Assembly (NCBI RefSeq): GCF_027107535.1
Contig: NZ_CP114283.1
Span: forward strand, 5,642,001 to 5,706,000
DNA length: 64,000 nt
Direction: 5' to 3'
Source of the DNA: Streptomyces aurantiacus
Lineage (GTDB): Bacteria; Actinomycetota; Actinomycetes; Streptomycetales; Streptomycetaceae
Shown here one piece after another: positions 34,027 through 42,914 of the stretch (positions within the stretch are counted from its first letter, which is position 1; each line of letters begins with the position of its first letter). Made by a program: the position numbers and the translations under genes. The notes beneath the pieces are model-generated. The model did no database searches. It was not told the origin of the DNA and worked only from the letters and a program-made list of their open reading frames with translations.

Positions 34027-34544
34027 CGGCCCGCCCCCGCGTCTGCCGCTCCCGTCTCCGCCGCCTGAGTTTCACGGCCCCGCACCGACCCGGCCGCCCA
34101 GCGGCTCGTCGGCCCGACGAACAGCACGAACACCGTCGCCGAGACCGTGGCCTGGATCAGACTGGCGGTCACCGGCTCCATCGAATCGACCATGCGTCCG
34201 GACAGCAGGGTCGTCCCGCCGGTCACGATCGCCCCCGCGACGAAGGTGCCGAGCATCCGCCGGGTGCACCGGGTGTGGTGCAGGCGCACCCGGCTCCGCC
34301 GGTTGTGGTGCACGGCCAGCACGCCCAGCAGCGCGACGTATGCGGCGAGGAGCAGTCCGACGCCCCATCCGGGCAGGTCCAGGCCCAGCAGGGCCAGGAA
34401 GATCCACATGAGCAGGGCGGTGCCCCAGAGGGCTCCCGGGCCGCCCGCAGCGGATCGCTCGACCTCGTCGTACACCCGCTCCTGCGGCACTCGGATGCGC
34501 TGCAGGTCTCTCCACGCCTGTTCGGCGTCCATCGGTGCGTTCAC
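34023..34544 (-). CDS. Four-TM hypothetical membrane protein, first gene of the ABC operon
   Basis: 173 aa from GTG 34544, which has GGGAGG upstream; ATG 34532 is an alternative. Four hydrophobic segments follow a cytoplasmic helix (DAEQAWRDLQRIRVPQERVYDEV). A basic loop (HHNRRSRVRLHHTRCTRR) lies between segments 2 and 3. It resembles small membrane proteins that accompany winged-helix regulator genes in actinobacteria. The function is unknown. It leads the coupled regulator/ATPase/permease operon. Confidence 0.7.
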   Translation of the reverse strand: MNAPMDAEQAWRDLQRIRVPQERVYDEVERSAAGGPGALWGTALLMWIFLALLGLDLPGWGVGLLLAAYVALLGVLAVHHNRRSRVRLHHTRCTRRMLGTFVAGAIVTGGTTLLSGRMVDSMEPVTASLIQATVSATVFVLFVGPTSRWAAGSVRGRETQAAETGAADAGAGR

Positions 34545-34570
34545 GGCTCTCGCCCTCCCGTCCCCGCTCT

Positions 34571-34616
34571 ACTTTCCTGACAGGAAAGTTATCTTCGGCT
34601 TTCCCGATAGGCAAGT
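34571..34616. promoter_or_regulatory. Tandem operators of the ABC-exporter operon
   Basis: ACTTTCCTGACAGGAAAGT at 34571-34589 is a perfect 9-1-9 palindrome. GCTTTCCCGATAGGCAAGT at 34598-34616 is a degenerate second copy matching it at 15 of 19 positions, with centres 27 bp apart. They lie 27-72 bp upstream of the first gene, right for repression by the operon's winged-helix regulator. Confidence 0.65.
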
Positions 34617-35034
34617 CGGCGGGCGTCGATGCCGAGCCGATGCCGCTGAACACTGGAAGAGGGCTCATGCACTCCCGGCCGAGCGGACGGCTCCGCCGGA
34701 CAGGCTCCGGCGCCTTGCGTTCGCCCACCCGGACCGGGGACGCTGAGCGCGTCGAACGCCGGCGAGACGGGTGGGGCAGCGCGAAGCAACACTCGGCTGG
34801 GCGTCTCGCGGTCTCCTTCACGCCGCACTCAGCAGGCAGACGGTCCCCCGACCGGAGAACCGGCCGTCGGCTTGATGGGGGGCTCACCCGGGATCATCCG
34901 AGGCGCGGTCGGCGCTGGAGGCCGGTGTCGCCGGAATGCGCCCGGTGGACGGTCGGCAAAAACTGCGGGCTCATGTGCTTGTAATGGTCCTGCCGGGGTA
35001 CTCCACCAGATTCGCGTCCAGACCAAGGAGAACC
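34617..35034. other. Intergenic promoter region, no gene recognised
   Basis: About 420 bp between the divergent ABC operon and the phosphatase gene. I see no coding frame with normal bias. It must hold the phosphatase promoter, and AAGGAG at its end is that gene's ribosome site. Confidence 0.4.
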
Positions 35035-36810
35035 ATGGACAGTACTGCCGCTTCCGGCACGGGAGACAGACCCATGCCCGGGCAGCAGGCGCTGTCCACG
35101 GTCCCCCCGGAAAAAGTTCTGGAAGCCCTGGCAGCGTCCGCCATCGTCGTGGACGACGACGGCCTCATCGTCGCGGCCAACAGCGCGGCCCAGATCCTGC
35201 TCGGCAGAGAGGCAGCGGCGCTGATCGGTCAGGACCCCCACGACCTGCTGCACCGGGACAGCCACGGACACTCGGTGCCCCGCACCCGTTGCCGGATGAG
35301 GAAAGCGCTCCTCACCATGGACACCCGGCACGGCAGCGACGAATGGTTCGTCCGCGGAGATGACACCCTCGTCCAGCTGTCCTGGCTGATCACTCCCTAC
35401 ACAATGGGCGAAGGCGTCACGGGTGCGCTGGCGCTGCTGTACGAGCAGGAGAAGCCGCAGCAGAGCGGTGACGGACACTCCGCACCGCTGACGGAACTCG
35501 ATCGCCTGGCCCTGCTGGCGGAGACGACCACGCAGCTCACGTCCACCCTGGACGTGGACGAGGCACTGCACCGGCTGGCGGCCCTGACCGTGCCACGGCT
35601 GGCGGACTGGGCGGTGTTCGACCTCCTCACCGAACGCGACGAAGTACGACGAGTACTGGTGATGGAGCACAAGGACGGCATCCTGGTCGAGCGGGAAGAC
35701 CTGCAAGGCCCCATGCCCCCCGTGCCGGCAGAGTCGCCGATGCCGCTGTCACGGGCTCTGCGCGGCGCCGCCTCCTCCCTCGCCGGCCCCGCCACCTACC
35801 AGGGCCCGCCCGACTCGGGCATCGCAGTGGAGCAGCAGCGACTGTTCACCGCGACGGGCATGCACTCCGCTGCCATCGCGCCCATTCGAGGCCTGCGTGA
35901 CGTGCTCGGCGCCCTGACCCTGGGCCGAGGACCGCGTCATGACGCCTTCACGCCTGCCGACCTGCCGCTGCTGGAGGACCTCACCCGCCGGACGGGCCTG
36001 GCCCTGGACAACGCCCGCCTGTACCAGCGCCAGCGCAAGGTCGCCGAGACCATGCAACGCCATCTGCTGCCGCAGCTCCCCTCCTTGCCGGGACTGGAGA
36101 TGACCGCGCGGTACCTGCCCGCTCCGGACGCGTCCTCCGTGGGCGGTGACTGGTACGACGCCTTCGCTCTGGCCACGCATGCCCACGCCCTGGCCATCGG
36201 CGATGTCGTCGGACACGATCTCGACGCCGCGGCCGGTATGGCGCAGCTCCGCAACATGCTGCGTGCCTTCGCCTGGTCCCATCCACAGGCCGCCCCCAGC
36301 GACGTCGTCACCCGGCTGGACGAGGCCGTGATGCACATAGCCGAAGTCCCCATGGCAACCATGATCCTCGCCAGGCTCACACTGGGCGAGGACAACCTGT
36401 GGCGCCTGAGCTGGACGAATGCCGGTCACCCGCCACCCCTGCTCGTCAGCCACGACGGTCAGGCTCACTACCTCGACGGAGCTCACGGCATCCTGCTCGG
36501 GACCGGGCTCGACAGACCCCGCCCCGATGCCGTCATCGTCCTGCCGCCCCGGGCAACGCTCCTGCTCTACACGGACGGGCTGGTGGAATCACCGCACCAC
36601 TCCATCGACCACGGACTGGACCGGCTGCGCCGCAACGCGGCCTCCCTCGCCCACCGTCCTCTGGACTCCCTCTGCGACTCCCTGCTGGATCTGGTCCGCC
36701 CCAGCGACAACGACGACGACGTGGCCTTGATCGCCCTGCGCACGCCCGCTGCCACGCAGGAGCAACGTCATGGGCCGCCCCACACGGGTGTCACGGACAC
36801 GGGGGCCTGA
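35035..36810 (+). CDS. PAS-GAF-SpoIIE (PP2C-type) serine phosphatase
   Basis: 591 aa. The PAS domain spans about residues 20-125 (ASAIVVDDDGLIVAANSAA). The GAF domain is at about 160-320, with LGRGPRHDAFTPADLPLLE and RTGLALDNARLYQRQR at its end. The SpoIIE phosphatase domain is at about 335-565, with metal-site motifs GGDWYDAF, GDVVGHDLDAAA and NDDDVALIALR. There is no membrane segment and no anti-sigma kinase domain. Such proteins dephosphorylate anti-anti-sigma factors, releasing SigB-like sigma factors on stress. ATG 35035 has AAGGAG at ideal spacing. No anti-sigma gene is adjacent, so its partner is elsewhere. Confidence 0.92.
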   Translation: MDSTAASGTGDRPMPGQQALSTVPPEKVLEALAASAIVVDDDGLIVAANSAAQILLGREAAALIGQDPHDLLHRDSHGHSVPRTRCRMRKALLTMDTRHGSDEWFVRGDDTLVQLSWLITPYTMGEGVTGALALLYEQEKPQQSGDGHSAPLTELDRLALLAETTTQLTSTLDVDEALHRLAALTVPRLADWAVFDLLTERDEVRRVLVMEHKDGILVEREDLQGPMPPVPAESPMPLSRALRGAASSLAGPATYQGPPDSGIAVEQQRLFTATGMHSAAIAPIRGLRDVLGALTLGRGPRHDAFTPADLPLLEDLTRRTGLALDNARLYQRQRKVAETMQRHLLPQLPSLPGLEMTARYLPAPDASSVGGDWYDAFALATHAHALAIGDVVGHDLDAAAGMAQLRNMLRAFAWSHPQAAPSDVVTRLDEAVMHIAEVPMATMILARLTLGEDNLWRLSWTNAGHPPPLLVSHDGQAHYLDGAHGILLGTGLDRPRPDAVIVLPPRATLLLYTDGLVESPHHSIDHGLDRLRRNAASLAHRPLDSLCDSLLDLVRPSDNDDDVALIALRTPAATQEQRHGPPHTGVTDTGA

Positions 36811-36961
36811 GGGCTTCGCGTTGTGGTGTGTTCGGAGCATCCGTTCCCGGCGGACCGACTCCGGGTAGAAAGCGGCTTCTTCACTGCTGAATACTCACGG
36901 GTGCCATGTCGTACCCTTGTGCGACCATCCCCTCAACGACCAATGATCCAGAGGGGATTGC

Positions 36962-39688
36962 ATGTTGGACGACAACTCCTGCCCGCCTGCGAGACGCAGG
37001 CGGACGGCCGCGGTGCCGGCCGTGTTCGCCGCTCTCGCCGCCTTGTTCGCCTCACTGTTGACCCTGACCGGGGTGAGCCCCGCAGTCGCCGCCGACGAGG
37101 AGTGCGCGCCGCTCGCGCTCGCGCCCTTCGGCGATCCGGGCGGAGCCGTTGGCAAGGCGCGCATCGCACCCGAGTCGAGCGTCTGCTACTCCGTCACCGT
37201 CGAGACGCCGGGTCTGTATCTGGCCCCGGCCCTGGACGGTGGCGGCAACACGGTGACCAGGAAGATCCTGGCCTCCGACGGCAGCGAGGTGGATTGCTAC
37301 GGCGATGCGTACTCCACGAACGGCATGTGCGCGGTGCCGGCGGCCGGCACCTACACCCTGAAGGTGTTCAACAACGGCTGGGAGGACAAGGACACGTCGG
37401 TCACCGTGGTGCCGCTCGGCTCGTCCCGAGGTTGCGCGGACGCCACCGGCACGAACTGGGACCAGCCGGAGGTCACGCGTTCGACCGTGAGCCCGGTCGA
37501 GGTCGACTGCCAGCCCTTCGAGGGCGAGCGCGGCGACCGGGTCCGGCTCACCTACGGCTCCAAGGTCTACGGCGACTCCCTCGCGTGGATCACCGATGCG
37601 ACCGGCGCCCGGATCTGTGAGCGGTTCCCCGACAACGACGAGGACAGCTGCGTTCTGCCGGGCGACGGCCCGTATCGGGTGATCTCCACCGTCTCGCGCG
37701 CGGAGAACGGCTTCCCCGCCGAGTTCGCGGTGAAGGTGCGCCGCCTCAGCGACCCGCAGGGTTGCACCGCCGCCCCGGCCCGCCCCTACGGCCCGCTGGA
37801 GCAGCAGGACCACATCACCAACCCGTGCTTCACCTTCACCGCCGGCTCGGCGGGACCGTACACCGTGCACTCCGTCAGCGAGGACCGCGAGGTCGGGGTG
37901 GCCCGGGTGTACGACGAGGCCGGACTCAGCGTGTGCCGGTACGAGGCCGACCCGTGCCAGATCAAGGAGCCAGGCACCTATACGGCCGTCCTCGACGGCA
38001 CCTACCCGTTCCGTGGCACCCGCGCCGGCCTGGTCGTCCTCGACCGGGCCTCCGACGCCGGATGTGTGGCGACCGGGACCGGCCTGCACAGGGGCGAGTT
38101 GCGCACGGTCGGGCAGTACGACTGCCTGACGTTGGACGCTCCGCAGGGTGCCAGGATCGCCGCGCTCACCCCGCTCTCCACCTCCGGCGTGGACACCGAC
38201 GTGGAGGTCCTCGACCGGGACGGCACACCCCAGTGCAGTTCGACCGAACTGTCCGGCGGCAACTGCGCGTTGACCGGTACGGCTCCCTACCGGACGCTGG
38301 TGCACGCCGAGGACGGCGGAGAGGGCGCCACCGGCCCGTACTCCGTCGCCCTGCACCGCACCGACGCCGCGAGCGACTGCCCCGTCCTGCCCGCGGGCAG
38401 CTTCACCGCCGGCGGGGCCAAGGCCACCTTGACCACCGGTGACGGCCTCTTCTCGCACTGCCTCAGTGTTCCGGCCGACGCCCACACGGCCAACGAGGTC
38501 TTCCAGCTGACCGCCACGTCCGGCGGTGCGGCCGCGAAGTTCTCGGTGCTGGACAGCGCCGGCAAGAAGGTCTGCGAGCGCGCTGCCGGCACCGACGGCT
38601 GGACGCTCTGCCCGCTGACCCCAGGTAAGGCCCACACCGTGCTCGTCACCGGAAGCGACCAGGCCGCCACATACACACTGGCCCGGCGTGACGTCACCTC
38701 GACCGCCTCCTCGGCAGGCTGCGCGAAGGCCCCCGTCGCGAAGGTCGGCGGCCCGTCCCTTCCCGGTGCGTACGGTGCTCCCGGCACCCTGAACTGTCAC
38801 CAGGTCACCACCGACGCGGACACGGACGTCGTCCACCTCGATGTACGGGACAAGCTGGGCACCGCCAACATCGTGGTCTTCGGCGATGACGGCACCGCCG
38901 AGTGCTCCTTCCGCAACCGCTCCTGCGCGGCCACCGGATCCACCACGCACCAGGTCCTCGTGCAGACTCCCGCCACGCTGAAGGCTGCGCCCGAGTACCG
39001 CCTGGACGCCCTGCGCATCGCCACCGCGGACGGTCCTGCGCCGGAGTGCACCAAGGTCCCGTCCGTGTCGTACGGCTACGGGCCCGTCACCGGCACGCTC
39101 GACGAGTCGCACACCGCGGTGTGCGCGGTCCTGCCCACCGCCGGTTTCGACCGTTTCGACGCGGAGATCGCGGACACCTCCGGAGCCGTCACGACAGCGG
39201 TGCCCGCCCTCTACAACAGCGCCTGGAGCAACGGCTGTACGACGTCTCCCTCCGGCAGCCGCTGTTCGGTGGGCGGTTCGTCCTCGGCGGCCAGTCCGAG
39301 CGTGTTCGTGCTCGGACTGCCGGAGAAGGCGTCCAGCACCGCATACAGCGCCAAGCTGGCCTGTGCCTCAACGCTGTGCGGCACGGACAAGGTGGGCGTC
39401 ACCGCGGTCGGCCCGGACAGCGGGGCCACCGACAGCAAAGTCACACTTACGGTGACCGGCACCGCTCTGCCCGCGAATGCCACCGTACGGTTGAGCAGGA
39501 GCGGCAAGACCCTGACCGCCACGACACTGTCGGTCTCCGCGGACAACCGGACCCTGACGGCGGCCCTGGACCTGACCGGCGCGGACACCGGTACCTGGAA
39601 CGTCAGCGTTCTCACCACCTGCTGCGAGTACGCCCGCGGCACCTTCACCGTGACGCCTCGGCAGACCGGCCGGGCGGCCGCGAGGTGA
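36962..39688 (+). CDS. Very large secreted protein built of four-cysteine repeats
   Basis: 908 aa. A signal peptide ends near residue 43 (PAVAA). Residues 45-810 consist of about seven repeats of 100-120 residues. Each starts at a G-C or D-C pair and continues with a mid-repeat Cys before a short beta stretch, a V.D..G...C core and a final C.L.G..PY.VL or similar turn. The beta-rich pattern resembles pre-peptidase C-terminal (PPC)-like sandwiches. Residues 815-908 form an Ig/IPT-like domain (VGPDSGATDSKVTLTVTG) with a CC pair near the end. AGAGGGG lies before the ATG. There is no catalytic motif or anchor. An adhesive or binding role outside the cell is plausible but unproven. Confidence 0.75.
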   Translation: MLDDNSCPPARRRRTAAVPAVFAALAALFASLLTLTGVSPAVAADEECAPLALAPFGDPGGAVGKARIAPESSVCYSVTVETPGLYLAPALDGGGNTVTRKILASDGSEVDCYGDAYSTNGMCAVPAAGTYTLKVFNNGWEDKDTSVTVVPLGSSRGCADATGTNWDQPEVTRSTVSPVEVDCQPFEGERGDRVRLTYGSKVYGDSLAWITDATGARICERFPDNDEDSCVLPGDGPYRVISTVSRAENGFPAEFAVKVRRLSDPQGCTAAPARPYGPLEQQDHITNPCFTFTAGSAGPYTVHSVSEDREVGVARVYDEAGLSVCRYEADPCQIKEPGTYTAVLDGTYPFRGTRAGLVVLDRASDAGCVATGTGLHRGELRTVGQYDCLTLDAPQGARIAALTPLSTSGVDTDVEVLDRDGTPQCSSTELSGGNCALTGTAPYRTLVHAEDGGEGATGPYSVALHRTDAASDCPVLPAGSFTAGGAKATLTTGDGLFSHCLSVPADAHTANEVFQLTATSGGAAAKFSVLDSAGKKVCERAAGTDGWTLCPLTPGKAHTVLVTGSDQAATYTLARRDVTSTASSAGCAKAPVAKVGGPSLPGAYGAPGTLNCHQVTTDADTDVVHLDVRDKLGTANIVVFGDDGTAECSFRNRSCAATGSTTHQVLVQTPATLKAAPEYRLDALRIATADGPAPECTKVPSVSYGYGPVTGTLDESHTAVCAVLPTAGFDRFDAEIADTSGAVTTAVPALYNSAWSNGCTTSPSGSRCSVGGSSSAASPSVFVLGLPEKASSTAYSAKLACASTLCGTDKVGVTAVGPDSGATDSKVTLTVTGTALPANATVRLSRSGKTLTATTLSVSADNRTLTAALDLTGADTGTWNVSVLTTCCEYARGTFTVTPRQTGRAAAR

Positions 39689-39708
39689 GCCGACGCGGCT
39701 GACAGGAC

Positions 39709-39735
39709 AAGGGGGTGGCCCGCAGCCGCCCCCTT
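39709..39735 (+). terminator. Hairpin terminator after the Cys-repeat gene
   Basis: AAGGGGGTGGC and GCCGCCCCCTT pair with one G-T mismatch over 11 bp around a 5-nt loop, 20 bp after the stop. Confidence 0.6.
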
Positions 39736-39917
39736 CTCCCGTTCGGGCCACAGCGCCGACGAGCATGAGGCTCAGGACGGGCAGGAGGCTCGGACGGCAC
39801 GCTGGCCCGTACCCGGTCGCGTACGAACATGCGCGCTGCGCCGCGTTTGAAATCAGCGGCACGGTAAACCCGGATGCCTTGACACAGCCTTTATACGACC
39901 AGCTGGGAGACACAGTC

Positions 39918-40193
39918 ATGGGCATCATCGCCTGGATACTCATCGGTCTGCTCGCGGGCCTCATCGCCAAGGCGCTCATGCCGGGCAAGGACCCGGGCGG
40001 CATCATCATCACGATGCTCATCGGGATCGCCGGCGGCCTCCTGGGCGGCTGGCTCGGCAAGGTCCTCTTCGGCGTCGACTCCATCGACGGCTTCTTCGAG
40101 ATCTCCACCTGGATCGCCGCCATCGTCGGCTCGATCATCCTCCTCGCCCTCTACCGGGTCATCACCGGAAACCGACGCCGCAGCCACGCCTGA
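39918..40193 (+). CDS. GlsB/YeaQ/YmgE family membrane protein
   Basis: 91 aa with three membrane segments. It starts MGIIAWILIGLLAGLIAKAL, followed by the conserved MPGKDPGG turn, the Gly-rich helix IAGGLLGGWLG and a last segment ending at YRVITG. This is the transglycosylase-associated-protein family often seen as a stress-induced gene; the biochemical role is unknown. GGGAG lies before the ATG and a perfect terminator follows. Confidence 0.92.
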   Translation: MGIIAWILIGLLAGLIAKALMPGKDPGGIIITMLIGIAGGLLGGWLGKVLFGVDSIDGFFEISTWIAAIVGSIILLALYRVITGNRRRSHA

Positions 40194-40207
40194 CCCCACA
40201 CCACCCC

Positions 40208-40242
40208 ATCGGCTCCGCCCTACACCCCAGGGCGGAGCCGAT
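40208..40242. terminator. Bidirectional hairpin between the GlsB-like and WYL genes
   Basis: ATCGGCTCCGCCC and GGGCGGAGCCGAT form a perfect 13-bp stem with a 9-nt loop between two convergent genes (stops at 40193 and 40258). Confidence 0.8.
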
Positions 40243-40257
40243 CGGTGTGGTTTCGGG

Positions 40258-41259
40258 TCAGCCGGATGAGTCGGCATCCCGCTCCCAGGGCGAGCCTCCG
40301 TAGCGGGTGGCCATCGCCGTGGCGCGGTCGTGCAGGGAGGTACGCAACGACGTCGGGTCCAGGGCTTCCGCGTCCATGCCGAGCTGCCACAGCGCCCATA
40401 CGGCATGCCGGGAATCCTGAAAGGTAACCTCCAGCCGCAGCCAGCCGTCCGCGTCGGGGTCTTCCGCGCGGACAGCCAGTGCGGCGTCCAGCAGTTCCTC
40501 CCGCCGCGCCGGATTCACCCGTACCAGCACGGTCATGTGGTCACCGCCGGACAGAAACCGGGCGGAGCGTTCCCGCCAGATCCGGTCCAGATCGACCCGG
40601 TTGGGCCGCTGTGCCGCTTCGGGGAGTTCCTCGGCGGCCAACACCCGCGACAGCCGGTAGGTGCGGTCCGCGCCCGATCTCGTGGCCAGCAGGTAACTCC
40701 GGTCCCGGACGGTGACCAGGCCGATCGGGTCCACCGTGCGCCACTGTGGTTGCTGCCCCGTGGCCGCGTAGTGGATGCGCAGCTTGTGCCCGGCGAGCAC
40801 CGCGCGTCTGACCTCGGTCATCGTGGTACCGGGCACCTCCTCGTCGACCAGCCGCCGTGAGAGCAGGTCGGTCTCCGGGTCGACGAGAAACCGCTGGGCC
40901 GCGTCGCCGGCGGAGGTCCGGTGGCCTTCGGGTAGCGCGTCGACCACCTTGCGCATGGCCGAGGCGAGCGCCGAGCCGAGACCGAAGACATGCTCGCCGC
41001 GCACCGATCCGGCGGCCAGCAACGCGAGAGCCTCGTCGTGGTTCAGTCCGGTGAGCTCGGTCTGGAAACCGGGCAACAACGCGAACCCACCGTGCCTGCC
41101 CCGTTCCGCGTAGACCGGGACGCCGGCCGCGGACAGTGCCTCGATGTCGCGCAGCACGGTGCGGGTGGACACCTCCAGCTCGCGGGCCAGCGTGTCCGCT
41201 GTCAGCCGACCGTGCCGGCGCAGCAACAGCACCAGCGAGATCAACCGGTCGGCACGCAT
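40258..41259 (-). CDS. YafY/WYL-domain transcriptional regulator
   Basis: 333 aa. The N-terminal HTH (residues 5-55, LTADTLARELEVSTRTVLRDIEAL interrupted by its turn) belongs to the HTH_11 type. A linker then leads to a WYL domain at about 140-230 (KLRIHYAATG..QWRTVDPIGLV..RSYLLA) and a C-terminal WCX domain. WYL regulators sense small ligands or nucleic acids. It is divergent from a RidA-family gene, with a CATGAC/GTCATG dyad between them, and is likely to control it. Confidence 0.9.
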   Translation of the reverse strand: MRADRLISLVLLLRRHGRLTADTLARELEVSTRTVLRDIEALSAAGVPVYAERGRHGGFALLPGFQTELTGLNHDEALALLAAGSVRGEHVFGLGSALASAMRKVVDALPEGHRTSAGDAAQRFLVDPETDLLSRRLVDEEVPGTTMTEVRRAVLAGHKLRIHYAATGQQPQWRTVDPIGLVTVRDRSYLLATRSGADRTYRLSRVLAAEELPEAAQRPNRVDLDRIWRERSARFLSGGDHMTVLVRVNPARREELLDAALAVRAEDPDADGWLRLEVTFQDSRHAVWALWQLGMDAEALDPTSLRTSLHDRATAMATRYGGSPWERDADSSG

Positions 41260-41280
41260 GCCCGGACTTTAACGGGAATA

Positions 41281-41299
41281 CATGACGGAGGGTGTCATG
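41281..41299. promoter_or_regulatory. Dyad in the WYL-RidA divergent gap
   Basis: CATGAC-N7-GTCATG is a 6-7-6 inverted repeat, 22 bp from the WYL start and about 95 bp before the RidA-like start. It is a candidate operator for the WYL regulator. Confidence 0.4.
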
Positions 41300-41391
41300 A
41301 ATTCTTGGGAGGCTCATCGACACGACGTCACAGCGGGGCGGCTACCGAGCCGACGGACGTTCGTACTCCCGATTGGTCGAATGGAGCTGAT

Positions 41392-41793
41392 GTGGCAGTG
41401 GAACGCGCGGCAGTCAACCCGGTGACGTGGTCCGTGGACTTGGGGTTCAACCAGGGGGAGGTCGTCTCCGGGCACACACGGACCCTGTACATCTCGGGGC
41501 AGACCGCGATGAGCGGTGACGGCAAGCCCCAGCACGACGGTGACATGGCGGCGCAGTTGACGCTGAGCATCGACAACCTGGAGGCCGTGCTCGGCGAAGC
41601 CGGCATGTCTCTCGCGAACCTGGTCCGGCTCAACGTCTACACGACCGACGTCGATCTGCTTTTCCAGCACTACGGCGGGCTGGCGGCGCGGTTGGGTGCC
41701 GCCGAGGTGGCACCGACATCCACGATGCTCGAAGTGACGCGACTGGCGATCCCCGGCCAGATGGTCGAGCTCGAAGGAACCGCCGTCGGGTGA
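41392..41793 (+). CDS. RidA family protein
   Basis: 133 aa. It has the YjgF/RidA fold with TLYISGQTAMSGDGKPQHDGDMAAQ and a C-terminal STMLEVTRLA. The Arg that RidA uses to bind iminoacid carboxylates has a candidate at the conserved LVRLNVYTTD position. RidA proteins hydrolyse reactive enamines or imines. GTG 41392 has GGAG six bases upstream; a second in-frame GTG lies at 41398. The WYL regulator is divergent and a terminator follows. Confidence 0.85.
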   Translation: MAVERAAVNPVTWSVDLGFNQGEVVSGHTRTLYISGQTAMSGDGKPQHDGDMAAQLTLSIDNLEAVLGEAGMSLANLVRLNVYTTDVDLLFQHYGGLAARLGAAEVAPTSTMLEVTRLAIPGQMVELEGTAVG

Positions 41794-41808
41794 CGTGGCC
41801 TCCGCGGT

Positions 41809-41847
41809 CCTGCTACCCGTGCCGGGTCGACCGGCGCGGGTAGCAGG
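41809..41847 (+). terminator. Hairpin terminator after the RidA-like gene
   Basis: CCTGCTACCCG and CGGGTAGCAGG pair perfectly, with an inner GCCGG/CCGGC stem around GTCGA, starting 16 bp past the stop. Confidence 0.8.
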
Positions 41848-41967
41848 CAGGTCGTCAAGCACCCAAGCTCAAGAGGGTGACAACCGGCGTGTGGGCCTCG
41901 GCAGCGGGTGCCCGAGACGGGGGCCGGCCGCAGGCTGAGAAGCCGACCGGGCGGTAGCCGCGTGCGA

Positions 41968-42834
41968 TCAGGGGTTGTGGAAGACGGAGGTGAACGCGCG
42001 GTCGAAGCGCCGCGCGGCCAGGTCCTCGCGCTGGATCACCCAGTGGACGGTGGAGCTCTCCCAGCCCTCGACGTCCATACCGGCATACCAGTCGGCCAGG
42101 AGCACCCAGTCCGAGACGTGAGCCGAAACCGGTCCGTCCCACCCGCCCGCCTCCGCCGCCCTCACTGCCCTGGACACGGCGACGGACACCGGGTCGGTGC
42201 AGATGGCCTCCTCGTCGGCGTATCCCCCGATCTGCAGCGGGCCTTCGGGGGCGATGTCGCTACGGGTCCTCCCCCAGGCCGCGACGAGTTCCTCGGAGCG
42301 GGGATGCCCGGGGAGCGGCCCGCTCCCCGGCTTCTCTGCGCATTCGACCGCGTGGTGCCAGGGCAGCGAAACGTCGGCCGTCGCCCTCAACGGCCCTTGC
42401 GGGAACGCCTTGAACATCGCTGCGTAGTCCTCGAAGTCGAAGGAGTTCCACGCGTCCCTGTCCCGCTCCGTCACGGCCGTACCGACGGGGACGTACACCA
42501 CGCTGCCCATGGTTTCGGAATCGCCGGCGGCCTCAGGAAGGGCGAACAGGAGCAGGCGACCGTCGGGAGGCAGTGGAAGGTCCGTGGCGTCAGCGGGGAG
42601 AGCCGCGAGGTCGATCGAAGCGACGAAGGGGTGGGAGGGGTCCGGGATGTCGGCCGGGAGCATCAGCGGACCGCCGAACCGCCCCACGACCGGCCCGTCC
42701 CCGTCATCGTCCCGCCTCAGCGTCGCGCAGGGACGGGCGGTGGCCAACCACCGCTCGACGTCATCGGCGGGGATGCCCCGGGCTGTCGCCTCGTCGCGGA
42801 AAGGGCATAACCGGGCCCGCATCTCAGGTGTCAT
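41968..42834 (-). CDS. DUF1963 (YwqG-like) protein
   Basis: 288 aa, soluble. Family features are FGGPLMLPADIPDP (the conserved GG..L.P...WP-like element), ASIDLAALP, DGRLLLFALPE near the middle and IGGYADEEAI towards the C-terminus. YwqG-type proteins are of unknown function and often linked to toxin-immunity or SMI1-like contexts. No toxin gene is next to it; the adjacent upstream gene encodes a small membrane protein. Length is normal. Confidence 0.8.
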   Translation of the reverse strand: MTPEMRARLCPFRDEATARGIPADDVERWLATARPCATLRRDDDGDGPVVGRFGGPLMLPADIPDPSHPFVASIDLAALPADATDLPLPPDGRLLLFALPEAAGDSETMGSVVYVPVGTAVTERDRDAWNSFDFEDYAAMFKAFPQGPLRATADVSLPWHHAVECAEKPGSGPLPGHPRSEELVAAWGRTRSDIAPEGPLQIGGYADEEAICTDPVSVAVSRAVRAAEAGGWDGPVSAHVSDWVLLADWYAGMDVEGWESSTVHWVIQREDLAARRFDRAFTSVFHNP

Positions 42835-42914
42835 GGGCGAACCCTAGGCGGGAGGACTGACACCCGCTTCGAAGCCATGGCGGCTGCGGAGGAGCCGAGA
42901 AGGGGAGGAGGGAC

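Noticed and set aside
36962..39688. Secreted peptidase assignment for the Cys-repeat protein
   Set aside because: The repeats recall PPC-like domains that accompany peptidases, but no HExxH, Ser-protease or other catalytic motif is present.
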